A stretch of 64,000 nucleotides of DNA. Origin: Tetradesmus obliquus. Taxonomy: Eukaryota > Chlorophyta > Chlorophyceae > Sphaeropleales > Scenedesmaceae. Shown in pieces: positions 51,233-63,535 of the stretch. The translations under genes and the position numbers were made by a program. The number at the start of each line of letters is the position of its first letter. The stretch's first letter is position 1. The notes under the pieces were generated by a model. It did no database searches and was not told the DNA's origin. It saw only the letters and a program-made list of their open reading frames with translations. Location: the NCBI GenBank assembly GCA_030272155.1, contig CP126191.1, forward strand, positions 8,206,501 to 8,270,500. Reading direction: 5' to 3'.

Positions 51233-52279
51233 ATGATGCGCCAGACCCTCGTGGGGCTGGTGCTGGCTAGCCTGGCCTTGCAGGCAGCAGCCATGCACCC
51301 AGACGTGCTGACATTCTTGAGAGGCCCTGCTCCCAGCCTGGAAACAGAGGCAACAGCACAAACCGGCAGGAGGCTGCAGCAGACGTTTGGTGAAGCACCT
51401 CGTGAGTATTGCAGGGCTGCTGAGCGCTGCTGCTGCTGTCATAGCCTTGTCCAGTGTTTACATTTTGGAACGTGAACCCATGCAGTGGCTGCACTGCCGT
51501 GAACAGATGGGCAACTTTGAGCAGAGTTCAACTGTCAGCTGCTGAAGGCAGTTGGCAGGTATTGACACGATACCGCAGAAAGCGTTGATGGTGTCAGCCT
51601 TGCCAGTCATGGAATTATGTGGCATGGTTATGAGCTGGCTGGCTGGCTGGCTGACTGATTGGCTGCAGGCGTCTTGGTTCAGTGCTGGGCAGTGCAGTGA
51701 CACGTCACGAAGCCGCGCTGACCTGCTGCTGCTGCTGCCATTGCTGCCCCGCTGCAAACTCCCCGCAGAGCCCTTCACCTTTGACGGCTTCGGCTTCGGC
51801 ACCGGCGGCTGGTACCCCGGCGGCGGCCTCTTTGATGGCTTTGCCACCAACATCTACAACATCGTGTTCCGCGACATCCTCAACACCGGCCTCACCGAGT
51901 ACGTGGCCAGGGCGCTGCCAAATGACCTGGGCAACCCGCTGAACTTCATCCCGCCGGATGTGGCCGGGTTCCCGCTGGGCACGCGCCTGGGGCGCGACGT
52001 GGTGTCCGTGTTCGGCTTTGACTGGTTCGACAGGTCAGGCTGATGCGGCGTGTGGCGTGTGGTGTGTGGAAATGCGAGTTTCGAGGCGAAGCTGCAGCCT
52101 GACTGATGAGCGCAGAGCGGGCGCAGCATGCGCAGCAGTGGTGTGTATCACAGCCACAGCAAGTGACGCCGATGTGCAGCATGTCTATGCCATAGTGTGA
52201 CGGTGCCTGCAGCAACTCTGGCACAGCTAGCATCCGTACCGGGCAGCGTCGTGGATGTTCTCCGGCAGCAGCACATCCA

Positions 52280-52314
<35 letters not shown>

Positions 52315-53885
52315 GTGTGCAGGTACATTCAGCAGTACTACACCTATGCCACTGCCAGCCAGGGCAAGCTTGTCAATGCAGGCTGCGTGGTGAGTGGCCC
52401 TGGTGCATTCTCACACAGCCGCCACACATGGAGGCAAATCCTTCGCATAGCCTGGTTGAACTGCCTAGTGCTGATTCCTGTGATGCAGAGGAACTGTTTT
52501 GTGGGGTTCAGGTCTGCGAAATGTGCAAATGGCAGGGCTCACACTGTTGCCCAGCCAAGCCGGAGTTGCGCAGGGCGATTGGCGTGCATTGGACAGCTGT
52601 GTGCATCAGACGGGTCACATACACATCCGTAAACCCAGTTTGCAGCAGGGTAGACAGTAGTGTTGCTGTGCGTGCTTGCATATGTATCTTGCTCTGATCT
52701 TTGGCCAGCCCCTGGCGCAGCCAGATCTCCCGCTCCTGCCGCTGCTGCCGCTGTGCTCCAAACACGCCTTCACGGGCTGCCATGCCTGCTGCTTCCACTG
52801 GCGCCTCCCCCTCAATTGCTGCTGCAGGGCCCCAAGTACGGCCTGACGGTCAACGGCGGTGAGTGTGAGATCATGGACGATGGCAGCGTGGAGTGCACCA
52901 ACCCCAGCATTGTGCTCAAGGGCACGCCCCTCACCTGCAACCTGCCCTACAGGGCCGCTGCTGCGCTTGAGGTGGGTGCTGCCGCTGCTGCTGCGCGCCT
53001 GCTGCAGCTGCCTGCCTGCTGCACCTGGCCGATTCAGGGCTGTGTGCATGCATGTGTGCGTGGATGCGTATGTGCAAGTGCTCACTGCACTAAACAGCAG
53101 GTCCCTGCAGACAGCTGCAGGGATGTGGCCCTGTGGAAGAGAGCAGCGCTGCTGGTACTGCGTCCTGCCTTAACACTTCGTATCCTGGTGCTGAGCGCTG
53201 CTGTACAGTGGCGCTGGCACACCCGCGCTGTGCAGCACGCTGTCGAACTGTTGTTGACTGTTGTTGACGGTCGCATGAGTTTGAGTGCGAGCGATGATGC
53301 TGTCTAGCCTGATCGGTGCCAGCACGGTGACGGAGACTGCCTTTTGTATGAAATGTAGCATGATCGCATGCGCACATATGTAGCATCAGTAACAAGCAGC
53401 TTGCAGCATCCGAGTACGGTGGTAGCAAACAACGGGGCGGCACAGCCACATGTCACCCAGCTCCGCCTGCACCTTCTTAAGCACACCCCTGACACCTGTG
53501 CCTGCTGTGCTCCGCCACACTTGTTCCATGTTACGACCCTGCAGGGTGCTGGCTGGCAGTACCGTGCGACGTTTGGCCAGGCGCGGGAGGGCGTCCTGGG
53601 CCCGCCTGCCTCCCAGTACAACTTTGGCGCTGCCGTGAACATCACCAACCCCTACCTGGGCTTCAACGCGCAGCTGAACCGCATCGCCAACGACTTTGGC
53701 GTGCAGCAGTGGTGGCAGTTCACCGGCCAGCTGATCATCAACGAGCTCGTGCGCATCCAGGCGGCACTCGTCAGCGGCGACGTTGACAGGCGCATCTACA
53801 CTCGGGAGCTCAACGACCGCGCAGCAGCACTCGGCTTCCGGCCCGTGCCTGATCCTGGAGCCAGGCGCCACCTGCTGGCTGGCGA

Positions 53886-53917
<32 letters not shown>

Positions 53918-54456
53918 GGTCTGGCATTGCAGCTGGCATTGATGCGCTGCGCAGTGCCGGCAGCACCTTGATGCAGCGGGTGGCGCAGCGCATGGGGCTG
54001 TCTGTTGCTGACTTGATTGATGGGCTGCGCGCAGCAGGCGTACCTGTGCCTGGCAGCGAGCAGTCCCTGACACGCATGAACCTGGCAGCAGCGCCACGGC
54101 AGCAGCAACAGCAGCAGGCAAAGGCGCAGGCTGCTGCTGATGTGAGCCAGGATCTGTCATCGCTGGTTACATTTGCAGAGCTCGCCGATGCTTCAGCGAC
54201 GCCAGATGCTACCGCGCCTGCTGTGGCTCCTGAGGCAGCACTCCGTGAATTTGCTGCAAGCGTGCCGGCCGCTTCCCAGGTCATCTCGCAGACCACCAAT
54301 GAGTCAGAGGGTGATGCTGCAATGCTGGCACAGCTGAACCAGGGCCTTGCTGCTGACAGGGCTGCTGCTGTGGGAGCACGCACTGGCGCTCAGGAGCAGT
54401 TCATGCAGCCTGAGCCCGTGGGTCCTGTCTTGAGCCAGCAGCCTGCCAGCGGTTAA
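51233..54456 (+). CDS. Gene E: secreted orphan protein
   Basis: Five exons: 51233-51401, 51769-52033, 52323-52389, 52828-52971 and 53545-54456 (1557 nt, 518 aa, phases all consistent). The ATG pair at 51233 opens a good signal peptide (MMRQTLVGLVLASLALQAAA). Residues 57-145 form an aromatic, glycine-rich domain (FDGFGFGTGGWYPGGGLFDG, then IYNIVFRDILNTGLTEYVAR). Residues 168-215 hold a small four-cysteine segment (NGGECEIMDDGSVECTNPS). Residues about 216-320 follow (GWQYRATFGQAREG, then QQWWQFTGQLIINELVRIQA), ending at GARRHLLAGE. The last 200 residues are Ala/Gln-rich and low in complexity. RRLQ and RRHLL may be processing sites. I do not recognise the family. Extracellular location is inferred from the signal peptide and from the neighbouring extracellular genes. 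Confidence 0.8.
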
Positions 54457-56520
54457 AATAACTGATCAGTTTGTTGGCTAAGGGGCCTGATGCTTGCGAT
54501 CTCAGGGCGCGTGCGGATGGGGTTTGTGGCGAACGTATGGCATGCAGCCGCACGTAAGGTTGTGGCATTGCATCGAGCTACTTTGCGGTTGTAGGCAGCT
54601 GGGAGTTTAAACTTTGCTCCTGCTGGGTAGCTCGTGCTCAAGCTGCTCAAGTGGTGTCAGTGCCACTAGCCAGTGGCGGGCTTTGCTGCCGTGATCTTTG
54701 TGCTTTCTGGTGTGCCTGGGCATGTATGTGGTATGGAGACAGCCCTACATGCATGCACAACGGTGTATCATACACCGCATGATGCGTATGTAGGCCGAGT
54801 CTTGTAACACGGTTGTGGCGGAGTGGTGGCGGGGTTGGGCAGGCCAGGGTGACAGCTGAGTAGGCTTACAATCAACTGCATGCATGCATGTATACGTGTG
54901 GAGCTTGAGCTGGTGCTCTTTGAGCATGCTCAATATGCTCAGCATGCACATGGAGTTGCTGGTGTTGGGCCCGAGATGCGTGACACAACTCAAGGAGCTC
55001 CTTCGGCCCTTCTGCAGGCCTGGCTCAGCAGCGTCTGCATGCGTGCTGCACTGGCGTTGCGCTGCTGCCTGGCTGCTGCCTGGCTGTAGTGTGTTGCGTC
55101 CAGCAGGTGGCGGGGCACTGGCTGAAGAATAAACAATGTGCGGTCCTGAGCTACTGCTCGGTTGTAAGCAACATATGTATGGCTGCTCCTCAACTGCACT
55201 GCTTGCTGGCAAGGCTGTGTACTCCGCATACAGATGAAGGCATGTATGCTGACACATGTTGCATGCTGTGAGGTTTGTAACAATACAGTTTGCAATTCAA
55301 TGTGCTGCCGCAGCGCTGCACTGAGGAGGAAGCTGATTGGTCCCAGGACATTCAAGTATACTTACGTAAGATCATCCCCTGAAGTATTGTGTAGAGTGAA
55401 ACTGCTAGTTGCCAAGCTAGTAGTGAGAGCATCGCTTGCATAATTGTGTGAGCCTGACGTCATACACCACAATCGCTCATGTTCTGCTGCCACATGATAT
55501 GACAGGCAGCCTGCCGCGCTAGCTTGGAACAATGCCCCCTTGCCAGAGTACTGCCAGCATGCTCACCACGGATGAAGTTAGCCGTGCTGCCCAGCAAGAA
55601 TTGGCAATGTAAAGACCAGATGTAAATCAGTCAATAATTGCCTTGTGGGCACACTACTCACGGGCTGAACCCAACCGACACTATAAAACACCAGCTGTTA
55701 CAGCAGCATCTCTTGTGAACAGTGCAGCATGCAGTACACCCAACTGCAGTTGTAGCAGCACATGCAGATGCGCCGCACCGCAGGCACGTGCTCATTGAGC
55801 TGGCATCTGCACAACCGACTTTACGAATACGCCCACAGAACTGTATCACCAGCAAGCTCTGCATGCGTTTGGCAAGGACATGCGTTTTGTTGCAGCTGCT
55901 GTAGCCAGCAGCTGCAACTGCCGCCGAGGCTTGCACATGGTGCTTTCAGTTGCAATTCAACCAACAAACAACTCAACAAGCCCACATCTCCAAGTGCCTA
56001 CCCAAAGGCCGTCTACGAAACAGTGCCACTTGCCACAAGCAAAGCAAACAGGTGACTGGTAATTAACACACCAACCAACAAACGGCAGTGCAGGGCTGTG
56101 CTCTACAGTGCTTACAGGGCATGGAGCAACAGCAATGACAAAACTCTGGGTCTGTAACAGCGTGAACACAAGCCGCCGTTGTACACGACGAGCTACTCTT
56201 ACACATACACATATCAATAACACAAGCCTCGTGTTGGGGTTAGGTTCCAAAGCCGCACCAACTAAGTGAGGTGTATCAGGCAGCCAACACGTGCAACGCG
56301 CACGCTATTGCGCAACATCTGCTACAGCTGCCGTACACTGTGTTACCCGGCTCACTCGTGCATTACTCAACTGTCTGTCGCAGGTTCAGTTGGGCAAAAC
56401 GGCACGCAGGCTGCGAGCCCGACCTCTTGCAGTTGCACGCACAACACTGCTGCATTCTGCTGCGTGCACAACCACACACAACCATAGCCTGCGTCCGTGC
56501 ACAAACAGAGTTCAACCTGC
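54457..56520. other. Intergenic region between convergent genes E and D
   Basis: The 3' ends of genes E (plus) and D (minus) face each other here. Only short uninformative open frames are present. Confidence 0.5.
54803..54807 (+). terminator. Putative poly(A) signal TGTAA of gene E
   Basis: TGTAA lies about 350 bases after the TAA stop of gene E. The distance is plausible for a chlorophycean 3' UTR, but the motif is short. Confidence 0.3.
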
Positions 56521-59500
56521 TCACGAGGCAAATATCACACTGCTCACGCGTGTGTGCACCAGAGTGCGTTGTGTGTTGGTATTGCTCACCTCCCCTGCCA
56601 ACAGTGAGCAGCTTGCGATGCTCTGCCCTGCCACATCATAAGTGAAGTGGACGGCAGCACATGTGCTAGCAGTGTTGCAGGTGGTCAGGCAGCCCCCGAT
56701 GGTTGGACTGTTCGTTATCACCTGCGTCACGCTACCAACCTCTGCCGCATTGGCATCACCCCACGCAGAGAAGCCACCAAAGCCCATTCCTTGGGCCTGC
56801 ACAATGCCAGATGTAGGCATGATCTTGTAGGCAATTGCAGATCTGCAGCAGAAGGAAGAAGCATGAAGTGTAGCATGATGTCAAGATACAGTATGTGCTG
56901 TGTTGAAATCTGACACTCGGGCACTCGCCTTTTTAAAGGCATGAGCAGCAGGCGTCTAGTTCTCTCAGCAGCCACACAGTGACAAAATCTGACCCGTTGA
57001 CATCACAAGCGTTTGACACTTTGCAGCCTGCACACCACAAGTAACTTGTCGTTTGCTAGCGTCAAATGCAGGTCCTTGCTGCCGACTTACGTTGAGCCAG
57101 TACCGCCGCCCACTCGCAGCATGCACTTGGTTTCATCTGCAGCAGCGTAGTCAAACGTCAGAAACTGGCAAGAGCTCTGGCTCCTGCAAGCCTCAACGCA
57201 TGCCGGCAGGCTGGAAGCACCCACTGCAGCTTCCATTGAGCCACTTGAACTCAGCTTCCAGTTTCCATTCTCGACCTGAGCAAACTCAGGCATGCAAAGA
57301 CTTGCTGATGTGGAGCCTTCTTTGGACACCACAGGGGAGGTGAACACGTTCAGGTCGCCGCCGTAGGCAAAACTGTAAGGGATGGCAGTCGGGCAGGCCT
57401 ACAAGCAGCATGACACCAGCAGGTGGCAATCAGCAGGCAGGGACAGCCGGCGATATATTGCTGCAGCTGCGCTGCTCTAGCAGACAGTGCTACGTCACAC
57501 ACAAGCTACGCAGCCGACGCGCTGTGCTGTCGTGGCTGCAAAAGCAACGCCCCAGGGCTGTCACCCGCTTGCTGCAGACCAAGTTGAGGCGCTGCTGCTA
57601 CATCAGCACACAAGAAGAACAAGACGCATGCTTAAGGCAGCAGCTGCCAACTCACCTGGCAGGAGAGCTGTGAAGGAGCCCTGGAGCTCGATCCATAAGT
57701 GCCGCTAGGGCACTCCACGCATGCGCCGTTGCTGGTGCTTGTTGTTCCCTTGCCCGCAGGGCAAACTGCATTGCAGGGTGATTGTCATCGTCAGTGCCAT
57801 GTGGGAGGCCGGCAACAAACATGCTTGCGGTGTTAGCAGCAACGACACGCAATGTTGCACAGGGCAGCAATCCAACCCTGATAAAATGCAGGCTGCATGG
57901 TGACCACACAGGCTGCTAAGCCGGACGTGAAAGGACGAAATTGTAGCATGTTGCTGTGTGCAGGCATCACCATGCTTTTCTACTCTGCGAGGTCCACCAT
58001 CGTTTTGCAAGGCACTCACCGTCACATTGCGTGATATCAGAAGCTCCAGTTTCGGATGTCATCTTGCCGTCAGGGCAAGGTGTGCACTTCCCTTCCACAC
58101 TGTTTGCCTTGATGTCCCTGTCAGACTTAGCATAGTAGGAGCCTGGAGCGCGAGCGGCAGCAGCAGTTGCAAACGGCGCACCAGGCTGTCAGCTGTTGGT
58201 ACGTGTGTGTGCACAACTAATGGCAGCTGTGCAGCAACTATACTTGACCTGGTGGCCACATAAGTATACTTCAAACGCCAGGGATACTGCACACCTGCTG
58301 TAATAACTAACGCCCGGTGCAGACAGCTCTGCTTATAAACACTCACCTATGTCACACAGCGAGAGGCTTGCATAAGGGTCGGCAGTGTAGGAGTACTGCC
58401 AGCCGGGCAGCAGCAGCGCGCAGTCATCAATGCTCTTCGATGCAGTTCCAGCAGTTGTGGTGCCGTCAGGGCACTCGATGCACTTGCTTGCGCTGTCGCC
58501 GACTGCGGGGTTGTACCAGCCCTTGGGGCAGGGCGTGGCAGAATTGCCGTTATATTGGTAGCCTGGCAGTGTGATGCAGGCGTCTGGGGAGTAGAAAGCT
58601 CCTGATGATGTATCGTAACGATACTTGTCAGGGTTACTGGCGGCTGTGGTGGCATCCACAGTAACAGTGCCGGTCTGCAGAACCGATGGTGGCGCAGGTG
58701 TTTGCAGGTTGCAGTCGCTTGTTGAGCAGAGAAATCCTCGTCAGCGGATCTGTGCTGCGCCTGGCGCAGTCCTGACATGCTGTACTTGAATGCAGCACAC
58801 GCAGGCGTGTAAGCACGAGTATCCGCGGTAGATGCGTGGAGGGCAGAGGAATTTACGTGTCCACTTGCATGACAACCAACTGCACAAACTTGAAGAAGTC
58901 ATATTTCTCTTTCAAGAGAAAGAGAAGCAATGCCCCTGGCACCTCTCACATTAGCTGAAAATGGTAGTGCCAACCACAGCCGTCCTGTGGCTTGTTGCGT
59001 CACGCGGGGCAGTGATCTACGCAGCAAGCAGCTGTATGGCAGCGGCACTCACCGGGCAATCGTGGCAGATCTGCACACCCAAGCCGTAACTGACGTCGTC
59101 CGGGGCATCGCCAGAGGCTCCAAATTGGTTGCTGCCGCAGGTAACTGCCTTGTAAAGGGGCTTGCCCGAATTGGAGACTGCAGCAACCACCATTCCCTGG
59201 CCGCGGAGGATGTCTGCAGGCACATGCATTGCAGCAGTGCGGAGACGACACCAATTACAGCAGTCATTAGTGGAGAAGCACATATGTGGCTGCTGTTGCA
59301 TAGCAGCCTGTTGACAAGTCACTGCTACACAGGGATGCAAGCTTGCAGCATGGTGTGCTGGGAGCTGGCCTGGATGCACATTCAACATGTGTACGTGGCG
59401 TTTTTACTATAGCAGCATGCAGCTTCTGCTCACAGCATGATGTGCTGGGTTGTTCGTGCACTTACAGCAGGACTGATCTGTCTTTGGCACGAGCTTGGCT

Positions 59501-62427
59501 GTAGGCGCGCCAGATCCGTCATCAGACACGTCATAAATGCTGAGGGGCTCTTTGTCATCCGACAGGATGCCAGCACCGCAGGCTGTACAAGTGGTAGCAG
59601 CGCCATTGTACTGCACCCATTCGGGCTGGTAGAGGCCATTTGGGTTATCCGCATCACCGTTGGGGCACTTGGCTACGACGCCTGAGCTGCCAGCAGCTGT
59701 GAAGTAGTGCCCGGGAGGAATCACTGCAGTCAGGTGGAAAGCCACGCAGGAGGGCGTCAGACACAGCACGCAGGAGCCGTGACACAAACCAAGCCTGAAG
59801 GTGGTGGTGGTGGTTGATGCTGATGCAGTTGGCATGTTCTAGGTGTGCATTTGCATGTTTGGCATAGGCAGGGGCACAGGTGCCGCAAATATACAGCAGA
59901 AGTCGCACGCCGTGCACAACAAGCATGGCATGCTGGAAAAACCAACACGACAAGTGGCTGTAAAGGCGCATGCAATGCACGAGTGCATGCATGTGACGGC
60001 GTCCTCAGCAGGCGTGTTGCTTACTGCACTCAGAGGGAGCAGAAGCACCCAGGCCCTTTGTCCACAGGCCAGTGGCGATGGTGCTGCATGACACCATGCC
60101 CGAGTCAGAGTCAGGCGTGGGCCCGCCAGAACAGTAGCTGTTTTGTGGGCAGATCTCTGTCGCTGGGGTTTGCTGCATCTTGTCGGTGGTGCTCAGCCAG
60201 TGGTAGCCACGCAGCAGCACTGCAGAACACACAAGCCAGCAGCAAAATCTATGATGTTATGATCAAGGGGCATGTGAAGTGGCAGCCACGGCTCACGGAT
60301 GCCTGGTTTTGCAAACCATACATTTGTGTGCAAGGCACGCGAAGCAGATGTTGTGCGTCAGGCAAACCCCCAACACACGCGCATCACAGGTACTGTTGAT
60401 GTTGATGGACGTTTGCGATCCATCGCATAATGATGTGCTTGATTAAGCGCGTGCAGGGTTGCCTCACCGTTGCAGTGTGAGAGGCTGGTGCTGTTGGCGT
60501 GCTGTGTTGTCGTGCCAGCAGGGCAGCGCTGGCAGCTGTATGCAGCGGCCGTATCCACATAGCCAACCCTGTACTCTCCTTTGGGGCAACGAGCTACAGC
60601 TGTGCCAGCCCAGAACCACCCTGGAGGCACCTCTGTGGCAGCAGCAGCAGCAGCAGCAGCAGCACGGTGAGCAGTCAACCTCGCAGGGTGCCAGGCACCG
60701 CAGCCGCCAACAAACCCTGCATGCTGACAATTTGCAAGCTACTATTGACTCAACATGTTCAGCATCCACACCCCATACACACATGTATCACAAGCTACAA
60801 TGCATCCTGCAAGCACCAGAGGAGCGCATCCGTCAGCGCCACTCACTGCACACCCCCGCAGAGGTCCTGAGGCCGTTTTCGTCAGGGTCGGTCTTCATGC
60901 CTGCAGGGCAAGGGCTGCAGCGCGCCTGCCGCCCCGTGTAGGCTGAGAAGGTGTTGGCAGGGCAGCGAGCAGCTGTGGGCTGGCCGGCAGTGCTGGGGAT
61001 GTAGCGGTAACCAGGCATGGCCACTGCACACACAAGCAAAAAGAGCAGACAGCTTTGTTTCAGCGTCGTGTCTCTGGAAAATGGCTTGTTCTATTTGTAG
61101 TGCCCAAGCTGCCACATCCCAGAAGACACCTGGCGCGCCACTGAACTGTGGAGGTGCAAGCTGGTGTGAAGCTGGCTGGGTCGGACCATTACACTGCTCA
61201 ACTGGTGACATCCCTGCCTGGAGAACTGGCTCATCGCACCTGCAAGCAATGCTGTTTCTGCCAAGGCATCAGGTTGCATGCTTGCTCACCGCAGTTGGCC
61301 CTGGAGGATGCCCTGAAGATTCTTGTAGTGAGGCCTTCGGTGGTGGAGTTGTTGGCCCAGTTGCAGCTGTACTGCTGCGACGAGGATGCCTTGCCGCCAG
61401 GGCAGTAGAACCCTATCCCACAGTCCTCGCAGGTCGCTGGGTTGTTCACAAGGTACCTGCCAACATCGCAGCCTGGAAGGGAAAGCAGGGTGAAGCGCAA
61501 GTGAGGAGATATGTGTTATACGGGCGCTAAGTCAGGCCCTATTGCTGAGACGGCATGATGACTCAGCCCAGCAGCATGACTTGCACCGCTGCTGACACCA
61601 GTGCACATTGATGTGTTGGACAGCAAGCGCTTGCGTGTCAGGCGGTCAATGTTTGAGGCAAGGCCCTCCCACGATGCATATTTAGAAGGCACGTGATCAT
61701 GTTGTTTTGTTGTGTCACATGCGGGAGCACGGCCCCAGCCGGACTCACCGCAGCTGCCATCACTGCGAGGCACCCTCTTGTTCAAGCACCTGGTGCACCT
61801 GAACAGCCCCAATGTGCTGTCCACAACACAAGCGCCCGGAACAGTGTCACAGCCAGAGGGGCAGGTGGCCTGATCCGCTTGCAGCAAACGCCGGTGGCCT
61901 GCTTGCAGTTGTTGATTGCAGCAGCAGCATTGCAGCAGCAGCAGCAGAAAACATAATTTGGAATGGCTGGACAGGAGCCCATGGCACACACACCCTGTGG
62001 CGAGGTATCATGCGGCCTGTAAAATCATCTAATGCCTACGCATCTGAATGCTGCAAGGTGCTGTGTACCGATGGATATTGTGGGCAGCGCTGGTTGTTCT
62101 TCCCATGCTGCTGCTTGTGCTGCTGTGCACTTGCGATGCCTTTGTATGTGACCAGCAGGTGTTGTGGCCGAGTGCTCGGCAGGTTGGCTGCTTTTGCAAC
62201 AGCTCATCCTATCTTACACCTGTTTATGCACCAGTGTCGCCACTGCACACGTTATAAGCATCCGAAGCGCCCCGCAGGCTGTGCCGGCAGGTCGATGGCT
62301 GTTGTTAACGAGCGGCCTCACCTGCTGTTGCACCCGCGAGTGCAACTGTTGCATCCTGATTTCCTGTTGCAGAGCCTCCGAAACTGCTCAGGCAGACCAG
62401 AACCAGGCAAACTATGCTGAAAGGCAT
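56521..62427 (-). CDS. Gene D: secreted cysteine-rich protein with GCC2/GCC3-like modules and two PAN/Apple-like modules
   Basis: Thirteen exons: 62427-62322, 61898-61749, 61472-61290, 61023-60847, 60632-60468, 60219-60025, 59723-59466, 59213-59053, 58674-58347, 58142-58020, 57765-57656, 57398-57091 and 56842-56521. They total 2586 nt and 861 aa. Exon 1 gives a signal peptide (MPFSIVCLVLVCLSSFGGSA); the longer frame over exon 2 has no ATG, so this upstream exon is needed. Module order and most exon lengths equal those of gene C: exons of 183, 177, 165 and 195 nt are identical, and D exons 8+9 sum to the 489 nt of C exon 8. The GCC2/GCC3 modules include RCPKGEYRVGY, then CQRCPAGTTTQHANST. The two PAN/Apple-like modules (ACVEACRSQSSCQFLTFDY, then GCLTTCNTASTCAAVHFTYD) end the protein with no anchor. 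Function unknown. Confidence 0.87.
60638..60664 (-). repeat. CTG microsatellite (minus strand) abutting the exon 5 acceptor of gene D
   Basis: About nine CTG units on the coding strand run to within a few bases of the CCACAG acceptor of exon 5 (60632). The equivalent intron of gene C has a similar array. Confidence 0.85.
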
Positions 62428-63361
62428 CCTCGAGGATGCCCGGAGCTCCGGGCAATGCTGCCGGCCCGCGCCGCGCTAAAGGTCGCAGAGGTCCCTCTTC
62501 ACCACTAGGTCACTGAAAGTTCGCAAGATGCACTGAAATTTTACTGTGATATCTGCATCTACACAGAATGCATGTGTCGCCGTGATGTCTGGACGGCTTT
62601 CCCCGGGCCGGTCAGACCGCACTTCTGCGCCGGGTGGATGTCTGCATTTTTGTCCTTGATGTATCTTAATAGCCAAACAGTGTTTGAGCACAGAGGTGTT
62701 GTTTGTGCACCTGTCTTTGATACTGAGTAGTCAATACTGGCAGCGGAAAGATCAATTCACTCTTTCAAAATCAAGCATAGCTACGGAATACAGCATCACC
62801 AAGTGATTGCAAACGAGTCCCTGGGCATGCCACCGATTAGCTTTTAAAGGTAACAACCCGGCCGCCCGGTCCTGCAACCAACCTTTTTGATGTATAAGAA
62901 CGAATTGATGTCGCCAGAATATAATCATATTCATAAGCAAGTCACCAAATTGACAAAAACCCTTTTGATGGTTGAAGTCGCTCATACATAATCAATTGCA
63001 AGTTCTACCAGCGTGGGGTTGAGAAATCGGCAAGCTGAGCCAGATAGCAGCTCATGCTCCAGAGCAGCCGGCAGGTAACCTCAAAGCCATGATTAAGCTG
63101 ACAGTGTCATTACATGCGCCCCTACTCACAAGCAGACTGCAGCTTACTACACTGCCTTCAATGAAGCTCATGTGAAGTTCACGCTGCATTCCCACTGGGC
63201 ACCGCAGGCATCCACTCTGCATCCACACTCAGCATCAGCTGCTAACTACGCCATCCTACATCCCTGCTGCATCCATTAACATCCCTGCTGCATTCCAACG
63301 CGCATTTCAGTGAAAACTTTACACACCAAATGCCTTTTCATATGAAACACTGTGTCAGCAG
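62428..63361. other. Intergenic region between gene F and gene D
   Basis: This is the promoter side of gene D and the 3' side of gene F. A run of CATCC-rich sequence lies at about 63210-63290. No gene is supported. Confidence 0.5.
63319..63323 (-). terminator. Putative poly(A) signal TGTAA of gene F
   Basis: TGTAA on the minus strand lies about 40 bases after the gene F stop codon. Confidence 0.35.
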
Positions 63362-63535
63362 CTACGCGATGCCGTCCTTGAAGAAGCTGTCGTAGGTGGT
63401 CTTGCCCTCTTCATCCATCAGCCCCAGCCGCTTCAGCCGCCGCTCCTGGTAGTACTCCAGCGCCGCCAGGTCAGCAGCGCGGCCCTCAAAGAAGCCCAGC
63501 AGGCTGTCCAGCGCCTCCTGCTCGCCCAGCCGCAC
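63362..63535 (-). CDS. Gene F: last exon of an unidentified protein (partial)
   Basis: The exon runs from an acceptor (CTTGCAG before 63535) to TAG at 63362 and encodes 57 residues: VRLGEQEALDSLLGFFEGRA, then DLAALEYYQERRLKRLGLMD, then EEGKTTYDSFFKDGIA. The charged helical character and strong third-position GC suggest a real conserved exon. The rest of the gene lies beyond the window. I do not recognise the family. The intron upstream (63536-64000) contains two further partial copies of the exon start with their acceptors. Confidence 0.65.
   Translation of the reverse strand: MRLGEQEALDSLLGFFEGRAADLAALEYYQERRLKRLGLMDEEGKTTYDSFFKDGIA

Noticed and set aside
53386-54383. Long minus-strand open frames under gene E
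   Set aside because: They mirror the Ala/Gln-rich last exon of gene E. The sense frame has a consistent five-exon model with a signal peptide.
61516-61989. A GTG-started frame as the N terminus of gene D
   Set aside because: It has no ATG. Gene C and gene B both have a separate signal-peptide exon, and a matching exon with ATG, hydrophobic core and phase-1 donor exists at 62427-62322.
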